From the NCBI RefSeq assembly GCF_007989105.1, contig NZ_BJVK01000022.1, positions 1 to 36,280 of the forward strand: a DNA stretch of 36,280 nucleotides, read 5' to 3'. The position numbers and the translations under genes are program-made. The notes below the pieces were generated by a model, which saw only the letters and a program-made list of their open reading frames with translations, was not told where the DNA came from and did no database searches. Numbering within the stretch: the first letter of the stretch is position 1; each line of letters starts with the position of its first letter. Below are positions 18,601-23,949 of this stretch, in pieces. The DNA comes from Lentilactobacillus kefiri (GTDB taxonomy: Bacteria; Bacillota; Bacilli; Lactobacillales; Lactobacillaceae).

Positions 18601-20898
18601 CTTGGTAAAGGCATTTCCAACTTGTTTGGAAAGGTCGCCGGCTTCTTCTTGAAGCTTGGTTTATTACCACTTCGAGTTCTTTCATTCAATGGTGTTCCTG
18701 AGTTTATCGGCAATATAATTGCTGGATTGGGTAAGGCATTCACTTATCCACTTGCAATTCTTAACGTCCTTAACCTCACCATTCCTGGTTGGCTTTTGGG
18801 TCGATTGTTGACTCACTTGGTTGATCTTGGAAGTCTCGTAAAGATCGTTTCAGGATTTATTCCTGGAATTGGTTCAATGTTATTTGCACCAATTACCATC
18901 ATCTTTAATCTTGGTAAACAGATTCTGTCAGGCTTGTTCAACTTAGGTCTGAAAGGAATTCTCGATGGCCTCAACACAAACGCTGTCAACCTGGTTAACG
19001 CAATTGAGTTTGCTATTTCAACTGTCAATGATGCACTCACGAGTGGTCTGAAGCAGATGATCATGAACTTGATCGGCGTTATCACATTTGGAATCACGAT
19101 GGTTGGATTATCACTCTTAGGACGCTTAATCCCAACCGTTAAAGTTCCAGCATGGCTTGATAACCTGTTGAAGACAATTGGTCAAATCGCCAAAACTGTT
19201 CTTGTATTCAACATCGGCGTATTAGCCGGGTATTACCTGAATAAGAAGATCTTGGTTCCAATGATTAAGCTTTTGGGATTACCAGTTTTGCTGGCAGGGT
19301 TACTACCGTTTATCGGTATCGGATTGCTTAATAACGGATTGAAGAAGCTCGGAAATGTTTTGAAGGACTTCTTACTTCCATTGTTCGGTGGTCTGCTAGG
19401 ATCATTACCAGTATTACTTGGTCTATTGCCAATTATTGGATTAGGATTACTCAACAACGGCATCAAGCAGCTTGGAAATAACTTGAAGAGCTTCTTGCTT
19501 CCATTGTTCGGCAGCCTACTAGGATCATTACCAGTATTACTTGGTCTATTACCAATCATTGGATTAGGATTGCTCAACAACGGTATCAAGCAGCTCGGAA
19601 ATAACTTGATGAGTTTCTTGCTTCCATTGTTTGGCAGCCTACTTGGATCATTACCAGTATTACTTGGTTTATTACCAATCATCGGTATTGGATTGCTTAA
19701 TAACGGTATTAAGCAGCTTGGAAATAACTTGAAGAGCTTCTTGCTTCCATTGTTCGGCAGCCTACTAGGATCATTACCAGTATTACTTGGTCTATTACCA
19801 ATCATTGGATTGGGATTACTTAACAACGGTATCAAGCAGCTCGGAAATAACTTGATGAGTTTCTTGCTTCCATTGTTCGGTGGTCTGCTTGGATCCTTGC
19901 TTGGTCGCTTGTTGAATCAGAACAATAACAATAACTTTAACATCAATATTAACGTCAATGGTTTACCATTGTTGTTAGCATTGACACCTCTAATGAGTAC
20001 TTTAACCATTCTCGGAAATGCTGCAGCTGCCCCAATTAAATTGTTAACATCAATCTTGCCAGGATTGATTCAAACATTATTTGGCGGTAATAAGATTATT
20101 ATCTTACAAATCTTGATTCCAATTATCATTCCTTTGATAATTCCAATATTGTTGGTTGCACTTCTTCCGGTTGTTTTGCCAATCATCTTGGTCGCTTTAC
20201 TTCCGGTAATCCTACCAATCTTGATTCCGATTCTGCTAATAATGCCAGTCATTGTTCTTGGATTGCCAGTCCTTGTCGCATTGATTGCATTATTACCAGT
20301 CATCATTGGCATTCCATTAATCCTGCCACTCCTGTTACCGGTATTGATTCCAATCATCGGCGCAGCTGGCTTGATCAGATTCGTTACATCATCGTTTGGT
20401 GGTACCGTGAATACTCAAGTCACAAACAGTAAACCATCAGAACCCGCTGGAACATCAGGTCAACCTAATGTTTCTGTGAACGTTCCGGGCTTACCAAGTA
20501 CTTCTGGAAATTCAAATAACGAAGGAACCAGCCAGGTCCCTTCAACAGGTAATAATGTTGGAGGGAACCGCCAATTCCCTTCAACCACACCAAATCATAA
20601 TGGCAACGCACCCCGTGGCAATGTCACTAACGGAAACGGTCATAACACTGAAAGTTCCGTCAATAGTCAGTCGCAAGTTTCTGGAATAACGAACGGGATG
20701 ACGACGCCAAAGTCAACCGTCTCAGTTCCAGATTCAATGACTGATATGAATGGACTGAAGTCTCAAAAGGAATTGCCTCAAACAAATGAGAACCATGCCA
20801 ATCAACTATTGATCGCAGTATTAGGATTGATTCTAATGTTGCTTGATGTTCTTGGTTATGTATGGATTGCTCGACGTCGTAAGTTTTCAGTAGATTAG
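6634..20898 (+). CDS. Giant surface protein, 3' fragment after the IS
   Basis: Open from the right duplication (GTT 6634) to the stop at 20896; the first start-like codon is TTG at 6760 with no ribosome site, so this piece has no real start. It encodes about 4,750 residues: nearly 4,600 hydrophobic, then a hydrophilic spacer (about 20400-20770) and LPQTNENHAN, a 20-residue hydrophobic helix and RRRK. Recurrent motifs outside the regular repeats include LGNDLISWFPA (7024), LGNDLISWLPA (7819) and LGNSLVQWLPA (18169). Charged residues are mostly lone Lys or Arg. Without a signal peptide any product would stay inside or be degraded. The frame is otherwise intact over 14 kb, so the IS insertion is probably recent. 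Confidence 0.85.
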   Translation, partial: VKLVAKVNSLAANVVTNIESQIQQVIKTVVSPVVAGAALLNGLLFIIPAITGIKILTSPILAILSLPLTILTNILVPSIANLLLPAIALIGTAITLPLVSGLVGLPIMMLLGTGLHNIVSSILNLPLLLLGNDLISWFPAFLAGSIAQITSLLKNVLPLVFSALISFGLPLVLLPLQLIGSTVLGLILPFGLKWLALAPVVLPALIALGSQLKWVLDAVKDVIGTVIKSVLSVINTHLLLAAITIIPTILSSIFNTLFGFGPLSVIGDLINTLNKMFVNNFMLPQFVAFAVKLIAGAVSGILKAINNGIFNLISNLLKGLFHLKGITGLLGLLLGIPAMFFQGLLNNLIPDMIATLAGLLVLAFNLLISTPLMFLHGIGSALGRLLLINLLNPILQLGNDLISWLPALAVGTILNVINLFNGLITQGPIGLFLFGLPLVLNAGLLLANLLAIPTFILNLIGNFFGLSNLMSLIFPLIAALLLGAGLKLMSGLTTILNLIGLLGQLVLSGLTMPLWLVIPGLNLVRKLAFWTTLLLGLPNALFSFIGNLGSQLLKGIWSALTSLPSTLIKALFSFARNVISTMIKDTLLALGAWILGLLVLGGLKLAGNVIKTLLQLAKFFLVTLPLTIGGLILSILGLLVLNGAIGLGLILLSNTLLNGLALIVTAGLLALPALASQFISNAVKTFSLAAVLTLNLFQGLLKIGNRLVMDFVLGFLNLLNFAVKAVAGLPTLFGALATIVTAILPVPGHLLLSSILLALTVGSVLAKLVALPLDLLTNALNLLKIGQLLLTIPAIIAKFIGAVILSQLIGGLTGLLLLPVVLLNQLIGGVIGLALAGLNGLIKLALPLVLGALGLTLSIAIPTVVLGIRVLGDLLKNNPLLALIILALPGLIPGLNLILGAVGIASVFGLAKNVLKLLLSPITGILNFIKNGLIALLAFGALAVLGAGAGLLLGLPLFGLLALGIKGLLDLAQLPLKIFNGFIGNLIPALIAGSITGLIRLLTNGGLFGLLKLLVIIPVILNGLLTALIPILNGITVPLALIAALIELPLTLVEGLINNLNAGLLGLLGGQFVKGILNLINGVLNVLGPVLGILLGIMLPTLLIGLTANIIWIWFLAPIVLNLAVDPITDFVGFMIMLYTMFLQPALYIVFGIITIPVTLALFIGMFANWLNPLRFIFQTISDFGTWSLIWLGLGSFAAIELLKLSLLGLSLIPGSGLVAWLALTAAEIGLVALVAQFVLNTIPSIIYAWGIVILFVAIGAIVIFLQEFLNLGINVPSYLSYWILLPLATILGVAGVLMSLTLMLAFDTLALLTQLPLIIGNLSFGLLAAFVTNPISALLANVVFGVIGVASIVAFIAGAFMVGQTWLAAVFPFDLFIYYLIMENPIWELGQWAGLFPIIGWIAALVDDILWLAVGTWIPGIFAALNYSIFILTAVPLDFSAVIGVSLLLATGINGLLLLPVLLIGAAMTLGLIALPIVIRYGLQMLPDLLFGVGVNIVFTWFLGPLFLDLAVNPIADFVGFIIMLYTMFTQPILYYGFGIFLIPATILMFAGMFINWLNPLHYIFDGISTFAKFALPTLAVLGIGAIDLLRVSAGLISLIPGVGLISAFTLGLAKWALIGLVTAYVINTIPSILAGAAIVFLLVGIGAIVIVLQEVLNIGINVPSYLSYWVLLPMAVILAVTAILITLPLMLRDDFNVTLLALPFIVNNLGLGLMTGLIANPLAGIFTALTFGVLAAASIPAFLTGSFMIAESWLSSIFPLGLFAYYLIMQNPIWEMANWIGLFPIIGWIVALIVDVVWMIVGTWVPGMLALLNYAIFIATAIPATFSAIIGVSLGLSLGLVGLLGLPINLIGGAILLGALALPSIIGTVLSLAGGVFYGIAANIIFTWFLGPIALDLAVNPIADFIGYVIQLYTMFEQPLLYFVFGAISIPTTALFFIGMFTNWLNPLRILFQGLTDFAKFALPTILLLSIAAVVGLQISDLLISVVPGMGLLASLGLFNGIIGLVGLIAQYVINVIPSILSLGAIAFLLVGIGAIVIILQEVLNIGINVPSYLSYWVLLPMAAVLGVLSVILVLPSMLVGDLFATLLGLPFIVGNLGLGLLESFLANPIAAVLAALNFGILGIASIPAFFIGTFMIAQSWLSSVFPIAEFLYYLVMNNPIWEMANWIGLIPIIGWIVALIVDVLWLVVGAWGTGIMTVLNYSVWALTTIPLVFSMITGVSLLLSLGILGIAAAPILLLGGAILLGLLAVPSIIKAVVKAISGLVYGIAANTIFVWFLGPLALDIMVNPITDAIGFIIMLYTMFSQPVLYIVFAGITVPVTFLLFAGAFMNWLNPLRYLYQGITFFAKFALPILALLGLGAIDGLRLSMLGLNLFPGVGLIGFIALTIAKLGLINLIAQFVINAIPSILALAFIVFIVVGIGAIVIVLQEVLNLGINVPSYLSYWVLLPMGAMLGVGITLIALPLMLVGDLLATLVQLPIIVGNLGLGLISGLFVNPLAAVLAAFNFGVIGLASLPAFIAGAFMLDQSWLGSVFPIELAIYYTIMENPIWDMANWIGLIPIIGWIVALIVDVLWMIVGTWVPGMFATLNYAIFIMTQVPLTFSMVIGAAEFLSLGLVGILGLPILLMGGAALLGLLALPAVLLGIARTVLGTIYGIGVNLIWAWFLGPILLNLAVNPIADFEGFIIMVYTMFVQPVLYWGLSGIFIPATLFFFQGSFTNCLNPLNNLFQGITNFAYLALPLLAVLGLGTMDLFRLAVNVISLVPGVGLIAGLALFNAKWLLIGLIGLYALNALPSVLALAFIVFIMVGIGAIVIVLQEVLNLGINVPSSLSYWILLPLGAFLGVGITLITLPLMLAGDLVATLIALPGIVGSLGLALILGFIANPLAAVIAAFNFAVLGVASIPAFLAGVFMLDQSWLGFVFPIELFAYYLIMQNPLWSMARWIGLIPIIGWILALIVDIVWMIVGTWVPGMFATLNYTVFILTQVPLAFSTVIGLSMLLSLGLPGLILIPIAILINLLPVGLIALPIFLPAMLISGLVNPLLNILKNVASFITGGVVALAEKLFGNNFLNSLFRIVLNAIVLAPKGLIGMLLTLPAWIMKQVLKLNGFLNKALAGLWSLISNVITGLIFSIPGSLLSSLGNLFLSPIITGIISLVGLGILGLLNLLNPLTSLIIPLIGAGLVALALTAGQIAKFIGTLIKTVLSGLNLILPALNLLRRIGVIKAASQLLKNVFDVLNDLNPFKLFADFAKNVILPMILFATGASIVQTIIRLLGMPLLNLIIPVIAAITGAVISVLLSPLALLGLPLIAGIAALIPLVLAHMKSLAQVIPDLIGLIGQSLLNGALDLAKLLLLPLAVFTWPLIGLVDLLKNVFNGQHPFVNVFEKMNNVLKDLLGPLSALFFDGMNGLANILGAGLSFLKFVGSLLLPIFPLNWILALNQVPKLLASLFNGFKGLGNIAGDLLNDLGRLALGLGAAVLASLLMPLALIGLITKGLTDLTLNLFKSGMSLLFQGLAQLFKNGIKFLFSQIPVMFKNILGGLGNLIKLGVLALPDVLNPLHGLLMGTMFLGGLIPAVVSLLGLPFTLFIKPVLDLINNHVVPIAAFFGLSLLNTLLNPITSIFGFFKSVFDTIKTQNKLNGILKNIANFVNTGVKGLQMLWLIGLSLGSLVSHLITGTVALLTHLITSHIGKLLLNLAGLLFVVIGSNPLNAIGSFVSNVKKMWNAGQIVPKVIKGLIQGLMKIGSTFTFFIRGIKHLGDLLTGFAIVPGALGVLGFLRQVNQQVVVAPLQWLNHNIVLPLIANGLTGLGLALLAPLAFLPTLLLSLPGNRLGRLLLTLPIALLGNSLVQWLPAIALNGLGSLFNGGKSFLQNLLKTFALSGIVGLITRELSKAFGKLVTFGLLIPNMIFGNNPFSTIHSLIKNLVFLKVFDTVVPLIVAGLLQAVMTVNSFKKLLGNVVTGVKSFFKNGLLFAVTAPIWLISNGLNQLGKGISNLFGKVAGFFLKLGLLPLRVLSFNGVPEFIGNIIAGLGKAFTYPLAILNVLNLTIPGWLLGRLLTHLVDLGSLVKIVSGFIPGIGSMLFAPITIIFNLGKQILSGLFNLGLKGILDGLNTNAVNLVNAIEFAISTVNDALTSGLKQMIMNLIGVITFGITMVGLSLLGRLIPTVKVPAWLDNLLKTIGQIAKTVLVFNIGVLAGYYLNKKILVPMIKLLGLPVLLAGLLPFIGIGLLNNGLKKLGNVLKDFLLPLFGGLLGSLPVLLGLLPIIGLGLLNNGIKQLGNNLKSFLLPLFGSLLGSLPVLLGLLPIIGLGLLNNGIKQLGNNLMSFLLPLFGSLLGSLPVLLGLLPIIGIGLLNNGIKQLGNNLKSFLLPLFGSLLGSLPVLLGLLPIIGLGLLNNGIKQLGNNLMSFLLPLFGGLLGSLLGRLLNQNNNNNFNININVNGLPLLLALTPLMSTLTILGNAAAAPIKLLTSILPGLIQTLFGGNKIIILQILIPIIIPLIIPILLVALLPVVLPIILVALLPVILPILIPILLIMPVIVLGLPVLVALIALLPVIIGIPLILPLLLPVLIPIIGAAGLIRFVTSSFGGTVNTQVTNSKPSEPAGTSGQPNVSVNVPGLPSTSGNSNNEGTSQVPSTGNNVGGNRQFPSTTPNHNGNAPRGNVTNGNGHNTESSVNSQSQVSGITNGMTTPKSTVSVPDSMTDMNGLKSQKELPQTNENHANQLLIAVLGLILMLLDVLGYVWIARRRKFSVD
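9958..15777 (+). repeat. Five tandem 388-residue (1,164-bp) repeats
   Basis: Units start at 9958, 11122, 12286, 13450 and 14614, exactly 1,164 bp apart. Each opens with N(I/L/T)I..WFLGP and runs through landmarks (LAVNPIADF, LYTMF.QP.LY, NWLNPLR, LQEVLNLGINVPSYLSYW, SWL.SVFP, YYLIM.NPIWEMANWIGL, PIIGWIVALIVDVLWM, GTWVPGM, LNY.IF). The last about 15 residues of unit five diverge. Units differ throughout but show no length change, even though the nucleotides have drifted. Conserved acidic residues (NPIAD, LQE, VDV) stand alone in hydrophobic surroundings, and Trp/Tyr are conserved. In unit five one conserved Trp of NWLNPL is Cys (TGT). Confidence 0.93.
19279..19896 (+). repeat. Five tandem 41-residue repeats near the C terminus
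   Basis: Units start at 19279, 19405, 19528, 19651 and 19774; the first is 126 bp (one extra Ala), the rest 123 bp. The consensus starts LPVLLGLLPIIGLGLLNNG, then IKQLGNN and a (K/M)SFLLPLFGSLLGS end. Copies two to five are close to identical in DNA. Copies two and four have NNLKSF and three and five NNLMSF, so the array probably grew by duplicating a two-unit (246-bp) block. An Asn-rich stretch (NQNNNNNFNININVN) follows directly. Confidence 0.93.
20086..20375 (+). repeat. Ile/Leu/Val/Pro low-complexity block of giant protein
   Basis: About 95 residues built almost only from Ile, Leu, Val, Pro, Ala and Gly, with motifs such as LIPIIIPLIIPILL and VALLPV(V/I)LPI(I/L) recurring every 10-14 residues, just before the hydrophilic wall spacer. 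Prolines every five to seven residues make a simple transmembrane helix unlikely. Confidence 0.7.
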
Positions 20899-20943
20899 TT
20901 GTTAATTAATTTGAATGGAAACTTGCGATGTAATCCTAGGGAT

Positions 20944-20974
20944 GGCAACCACCGGTTTAACCGGGGGTTGTTTT
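20944..20974 (+). terminator. Terminator of the giant gene
   Basis: CAACC.CCGG / CCGG.GGTTG stem (one A-G mismatch) with loop TTTAA, followed by TTTT, about 45 bases after the stop codon. Confidence 0.7.
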
Positions 20975-20987
20975 CCCGTATCTAGGT

Positions 20988-21021
20988 TAATTACCCAAAA
21001 TGGGGTACATTAAGGTATACT
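20988..21021 (+). promoter_or_regulatory. Promoter/operator region of the TetR-type gene
   Basis: A -10-like TATACT at 21016-21021 lies behind a weak -35. An imperfect dyad TACCCAAAATGGGGTA (20992-21007) falls between the two elements, where an autoregulatory operator would sit. Both readings are tentative. Confidence 0.35.
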
Positions 21022-21070
21022 AATTGACTGATAAGGATTGCGTTCGGGGTTTCTGTTGGGGGGAACGAAC

Positions 21071-21802
21071 ATGTTTCAAAATATTACTATGAAGCAATCA
21101 ATCTATCACGCATTTATTCAAGTGATGGAACAAAATATGACTACAGCGCATGCTAGCGGCCGACTTTCTGATGGCCGGGAATTTTTAAAGCTTGTGAGCG
21201 TTACTCAAGTTACCAAAGCCGCACACATCAACCGTCGGACTTTTTACACGTACTTCCATGACATTTATGATCTATTTGATCATTTGGAAGATTACTACGT
21301 TTCTGGTTTGAGCCAATCATTCCATGGTTGGGAAGATCAGGACGATTCGATGAAGGCGGTTATTCAATCAATCGGTGATGCGGTTGATTATATGAGTGAA
21401 AATCGGCGGGGAATTAAGCTCGTTTCGACCATTGATACGTTGGTATTTCCCAATTTGATTCAAAAGGAAATTACCGATGCCATCAATGTGACTGGCGGAC
21501 TCTTTAACCGAGGCAAACTCGGGGCAGATCCAACCAAAGATCGGGAATGGAATCTGAATTACACGATTATCTTTCTGACCAGTGGATTTGCGTGGGTCTG
21601 CTACCACTGGATGTTGCACCCGGATGATTTCCCTAAAGATAAGCTCAAAGAAGAGTTCGCATCAACCTTCATGGGCGCCTACAAGTTGATTCAGAGTGAT
21701 CAATTATTGACCTCGGATCAGATGCAGGCATACTTTAGAGAGCATTCAACGGTCCATGCAAAAGTTGACGCTGAGTCGCACTGTGATTCACAAATTTCTT
21801 AA
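21071..21802 (+). CDS. TetR/AcrR-family transcriptional regulator
   Basis: A 243-residue protein. I place the start at ATG 21071, seven bases after GGGGGGAA; a TTG 33 bases upstream would extend it without a ribosome site. Residues about 38-70 (LVSVTQVTKAAHINRRTFYTYFHDIYDLFDHL) are the TetR helix-turn-helix with the usual RRTFYTYFHD recognition helix. The C-terminal domain (SFMKAVIQS-like ... LNYTIIFLTSGFAWVCYHWML) resembles the DhaS/TetR_C_7 type ligand domain, where a conserved GxxxxxxxW segment lines the pocket. It is a single-gene unit with its own terminator, between the giant surface gene and a secreted phosphatase. Its target and ligand cannot be read from the sequence. Confidence 0.85.
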   Translation: MFQNITMKQSIYHAFIQVMEQNMTTAHASGRLSDGREFLKLVSVTQVTKAAHINRRTFYTYFHDIYDLFDHLEDYYVSGLSQSFHGWEDQDDSMKAVIQSIGDAVDYMSENRRGIKLVSTIDTLVFPNLIQKEITDAINVTGGLFNRGKLGADPTKDREWNLNYTIIFLTSGFAWVCYHWMLHPDDFPKDKLKEEFASTFMGAYKLIQSDQLLTSDQMQAYFREHSTVHAKVDAESHCDSQIS

Positions 21803-21825
21803 GCAGATTGTTTCATGAACTGAAG

Positions 21826-21866
21826 AAGAGTCAGACAAAATTTGATATTTTGCCTGGCTCTTTTTT
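21826..21866 (+). terminator. Terminator of the TetR-type gene
   Basis: Stem AAGAGTCAGACAAAAT / ATTTTGCCTGGCTCTT with three internal non-Watson-Crick positions, followed by six T. Confidence 0.85.
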
Positions 21867-22004
21867 GCTTTGGAAAATTTATTTTGGTGTGCCAAACATT
21901 TACCGACTTTTTACAAATCCTTTGCTTGTAATTTACGTGCCCCAAGTACACTAAAGGTGAATCGAAAGTGGTTATCAGGGACTATCTAGAAGGATGGTGT
22001 GAAT

Positions 22005-22106
22005 ATGTCAACAATGTTATACGAAATCAAGCATACTCCCAAGTTGGGCTGGGAGATATCCATTGTGGTTTTGCTGATACTTGTTGTTCTGATAAGCATA
22101 TCATAG
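22005..22106 (+). CDS. Small membrane peptide, 33 residues
   Basis: ATG TCA ACA ... TAG encodes MSTMLYEIKHTPKLGWEISI followed by VVLLILVVLISIS. A short polar N terminus is followed by one hydrophobic helix of 16-18 residues reaching the C terminus, the layout of a single-pass membrane peptide. AGAAGGA lies about nine bases before the ATG, and a -10-like TACACT is at 21947-21952. The gap to the phosphatase gene is only 27 bp and has no terminator, so the two are likely co-transcribed. Too short for any family assignment. It could be a regulatory or structural partner, or an untranslated coincidence. Confidence 0.5.
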   Translation: MSTMLYEIKHTPKLGWEISIVVLLILVVLISIS

Positions 22107-22133
22107 AAATAATTTCACCTTGGGAGGATTAAC

Positions 22134-23900
22134 ATGGGACGTAGACATAGTAATGCAATTTTGAAAACGGTTCTGAAGAGTGCCTTTATTTTGACGCTGA
22201 CCGGAGCCGCTGTTTTAGGTTCACAGAGTAACGGTATTAAGGCAAACGCTAAATCGGATACCAGTATATCAAGTGAATTAAATCCAGCACCGGCATCATA
22301 TGGATACTTTGTTGATCAGTATAAACAAAACATTAAGACCAATGACACACCTGAAACCAATCCGGCAATCGCGTTATTTAACAATACCTTCTTGAAGTAT
22401 TGGGATGCACCAGACGGAACTAAGACTAATACCGCAGTGCTACAGGAAAACTTGGATAAATCAATTCAGATTTCCAATGGTGCTTCACAAGCAGAAATTG
22501 ACCGATCATATTTAACTGATCGACGAGACCTTCGTTACAACTTGATTAGCGGTCTTGGACAATACGCACCGGCATTTATCAAAGACGCTGACGCCCAAAC
22601 TGATTTCAACGCCGTTCCCGATGCACCGCTTCCAGCAGATTCACCATACAGCTCAATGCAATGGGCTGATGAGAATTCGACACTTGGTTCCGCTGTTAAA
22701 TTAGTGGACATTGCTGAAGATTCAGCATGGTCCGGAACTGGAACCCCAAAGGCTTACATCAAGTTCACCCGACCATATCGTCAAAGCAGTCAGGTTAAGG
22801 TTAACCCATATCTAGTCAATGTTATGGCTGCCGCTAAAGCTACCGACTACGACTTCCCAAGTGGTCATACGACTGCTGCATTTGAGATTGGTGAAACATT
22901 AGCTTACTTATTCCCAGAACGTTACCAACAATTAATCACCCGTTCTTCAGAAGTTGGTTATGACCGAGTTCTTGCCGGCCGTCACTCACCACTCGCTGTT
23001 ATGGGTGGCCGTGTCATCGGTACTGCAATGACTGCCGCAACATTGAACGATCCTGATAACAAGCAGTTAATCAGTCAAGCATATCAAGATACTCAAAAAG
23101 ATTTGGCAAATGCTGAAGATAAATCAGCTCAAGATTCATTCAGCGATTACCAAACCAACCTTAAAAATTACACTTATCGTTTGACCTACGGCTTCTCTCC
23201 AATCGGTGACACTACCAAGCCAATGGTTGTTCCAAAGGGTGCTGAAGTTCTTCTTAAGACCCGTTTACCATACTTGAATGACACTCAACGCCGTGAAGTT
23301 CTCTTCACCACCGGATTGCCATCAGGATATCCAATGACTGATGATACTGAAGGATGGGGCCGTTTGAACCTCTTCAAGGCTGCTAATGGATTTGGCGAAT
23401 TCTTGAACGATACCACCGTTAATATGGATGCCTCAAAGGGTGGTTTCAACGCTGTCGATACTTGGAAGAACAATATTTCCGGTAACGGTGGTTTGACCAA
23501 GGAAGGTACCGGATCATTGAGCTTGCTTGGCAATAATTCATACAAAGGCGGCACAACTGTTAAAGGTGGTACTTTGGTAGCTGAAAACGACAGTGCATTG
23601 GGTCACGGCAGCTTCAAGCTGAGTGATGGTAAATTGACATTGTCTGCCAAGAACGTGGTTGTGAAGGGCAACTACACTCAAAGCAAACAAGGAACTTTGA
23701 ATGTGAATGCAAATGATAAAGTTTCAGTTTCCGGAACTGCCAAGCTTGGTGGTAAGTTGGTTATCAAGAATGTCAAAGGCCTCAAGTCAGGAGTTGTCAT
23801 TCTCAAGTCCAACAAGCTTTCTGGTAAATTTGCCCACCATGCATTACCAAAAGGTTGGCACTTGGATTACACCAAGCACAGCGTAAAATTAGTTAAATAA
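22134..23900 (+). CDS. Secreted PAP2 acid phosphatase with PATR repeats
   Basis: A 588-residue protein after a strong GGGAGG site. Signal peptide MGRRHSNAILKTVLKSAFIL..., cut near KANA (residue 40). The PAP2/class A acid phosphatase core has KAYIKFTRP (K-x6-RP, about 207-215), PSGH (242-245) and DRVLAGRHSPLA (277-288). The third motif keeps Arg278 and His284, but the usual Asp four after His is Ala288 and the leading Ser is Asp277. Family members hydrolyse phosphomonoesters outside the cell. Residues 445-500 (GGLTKEGTGSLSLLGNNSY, KGGTTVKGGTLV) match passenger-associated-transport repeats of Gram-negative autotransporters, unusual in a monoderm. There is no LPXTG or SLH anchor; the Lys-rich C terminus may hold it to the wall. 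Confidence 0.9.
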   Translation: MGRRHSNAILKTVLKSAFILTLTGAAVLGSQSNGIKANAKSDTSISSELNPAPASYGYFVDQYKQNIKTNDTPETNPAIALFNNTFLKYWDAPDGTKTNTAVLQENLDKSIQISNGASQAEIDRSYLTDRRDLRYNLISGLGQYAPAFIKDADAQTDFNAVPDAPLPADSPYSSMQWADENSTLGSAVKLVDIAEDSAWSGTGTPKAYIKFTRPYRQSSQVKVNPYLVNVMAAAKATDYDFPSGHTTAAFEIGETLAYLFPERYQQLITRSSEVGYDRVLAGRHSPLAVMGGRVIGTAMTAATLNDPDNKQLISQAYQDTQKDLANAEDKSAQDSFSDYQTNLKNYTYRLTYGFSPIGDTTKPMVVPKGAEVLLKTRLPYLNDTQRREVLFTTGLPSGYPMTDDTEGWGRLNLFKAANGFGEFLNDTTVNMDASKGGFNAVDTWKNNISGNGGLTKEGTGSLSLLGNNSYKGGTTVKGGTLVAENDSALGHGSFKLSDGKLTLSAKNVVVKGNYTQSKQGTLNVNANDKVSVSGTAKLGGKLVIKNVKGLKSGVVILKSNKLSGKFAHHALPKGWHLDYTKHSVKLVK

Positions 23901-23910
23901 TAAAAACTAG

Positions 23911-23939
23911 TTGACATTGCGCCGTAAATAGATTAATAT
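23911..23939 (+). promoter_or_regulatory. Promoter of the T-box/brnQ unit
   Basis: Consensus -35 TTGACA (23911-23916), 17-bp spacer, -10 TAATAT (23934-23939), directly after the phosphatase stop codon. Transcription would start near 23946 and run through the T-box leader. Confidence 0.8.
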
Positions 23940-23949
23940 TTGTGTCAAT

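Larger units (their letters stand above)
1632..20898 (+). pseudogene. Giant hydrophobic LPXTG surface protein, split by IS
   Basis: Removing the IS (5454-6633) and one copy of the 3-bp duplication gives one uninterrupted frame of 6,027 codons. Order in the restored protein: signal peptide (1 to about 43); a lysine-rich domain (55-185) with beta-type FKKGDQIHFKF and ELVLTFKKSL motifs; Ser/Thr/Gln/Asn linker; a duplicated soluble module (about 390-835); hydrophobic core about 852-5858, rich in Leu, Ile, Gly, Val, Pro and Asn, poor in Asp/Glu and almost free of Cys; 388-residue repeats at 2382-4321; 41-residue repeats; hydrophilic spacer of about 125 residues; LPQTN at 5987-5991, hydrophobic segment and ARRRKFSVD tail. 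Signal peptide plus sortase motif imply export and covalent wall anchoring. What a 5,000-residue hydrophobic core does outside the membrane is unknown. As sequenced the gene cannot make the full protein. Confidence 0.88.

Noticed and set aside
4121-20357. Many long minus-strand open frames inside the giant gene
   Set aside because: They are a by-product of the hydrophobic, codon-biased plus strand (few codons that give reverse stops). They lack ribosome sites and realistic composition.
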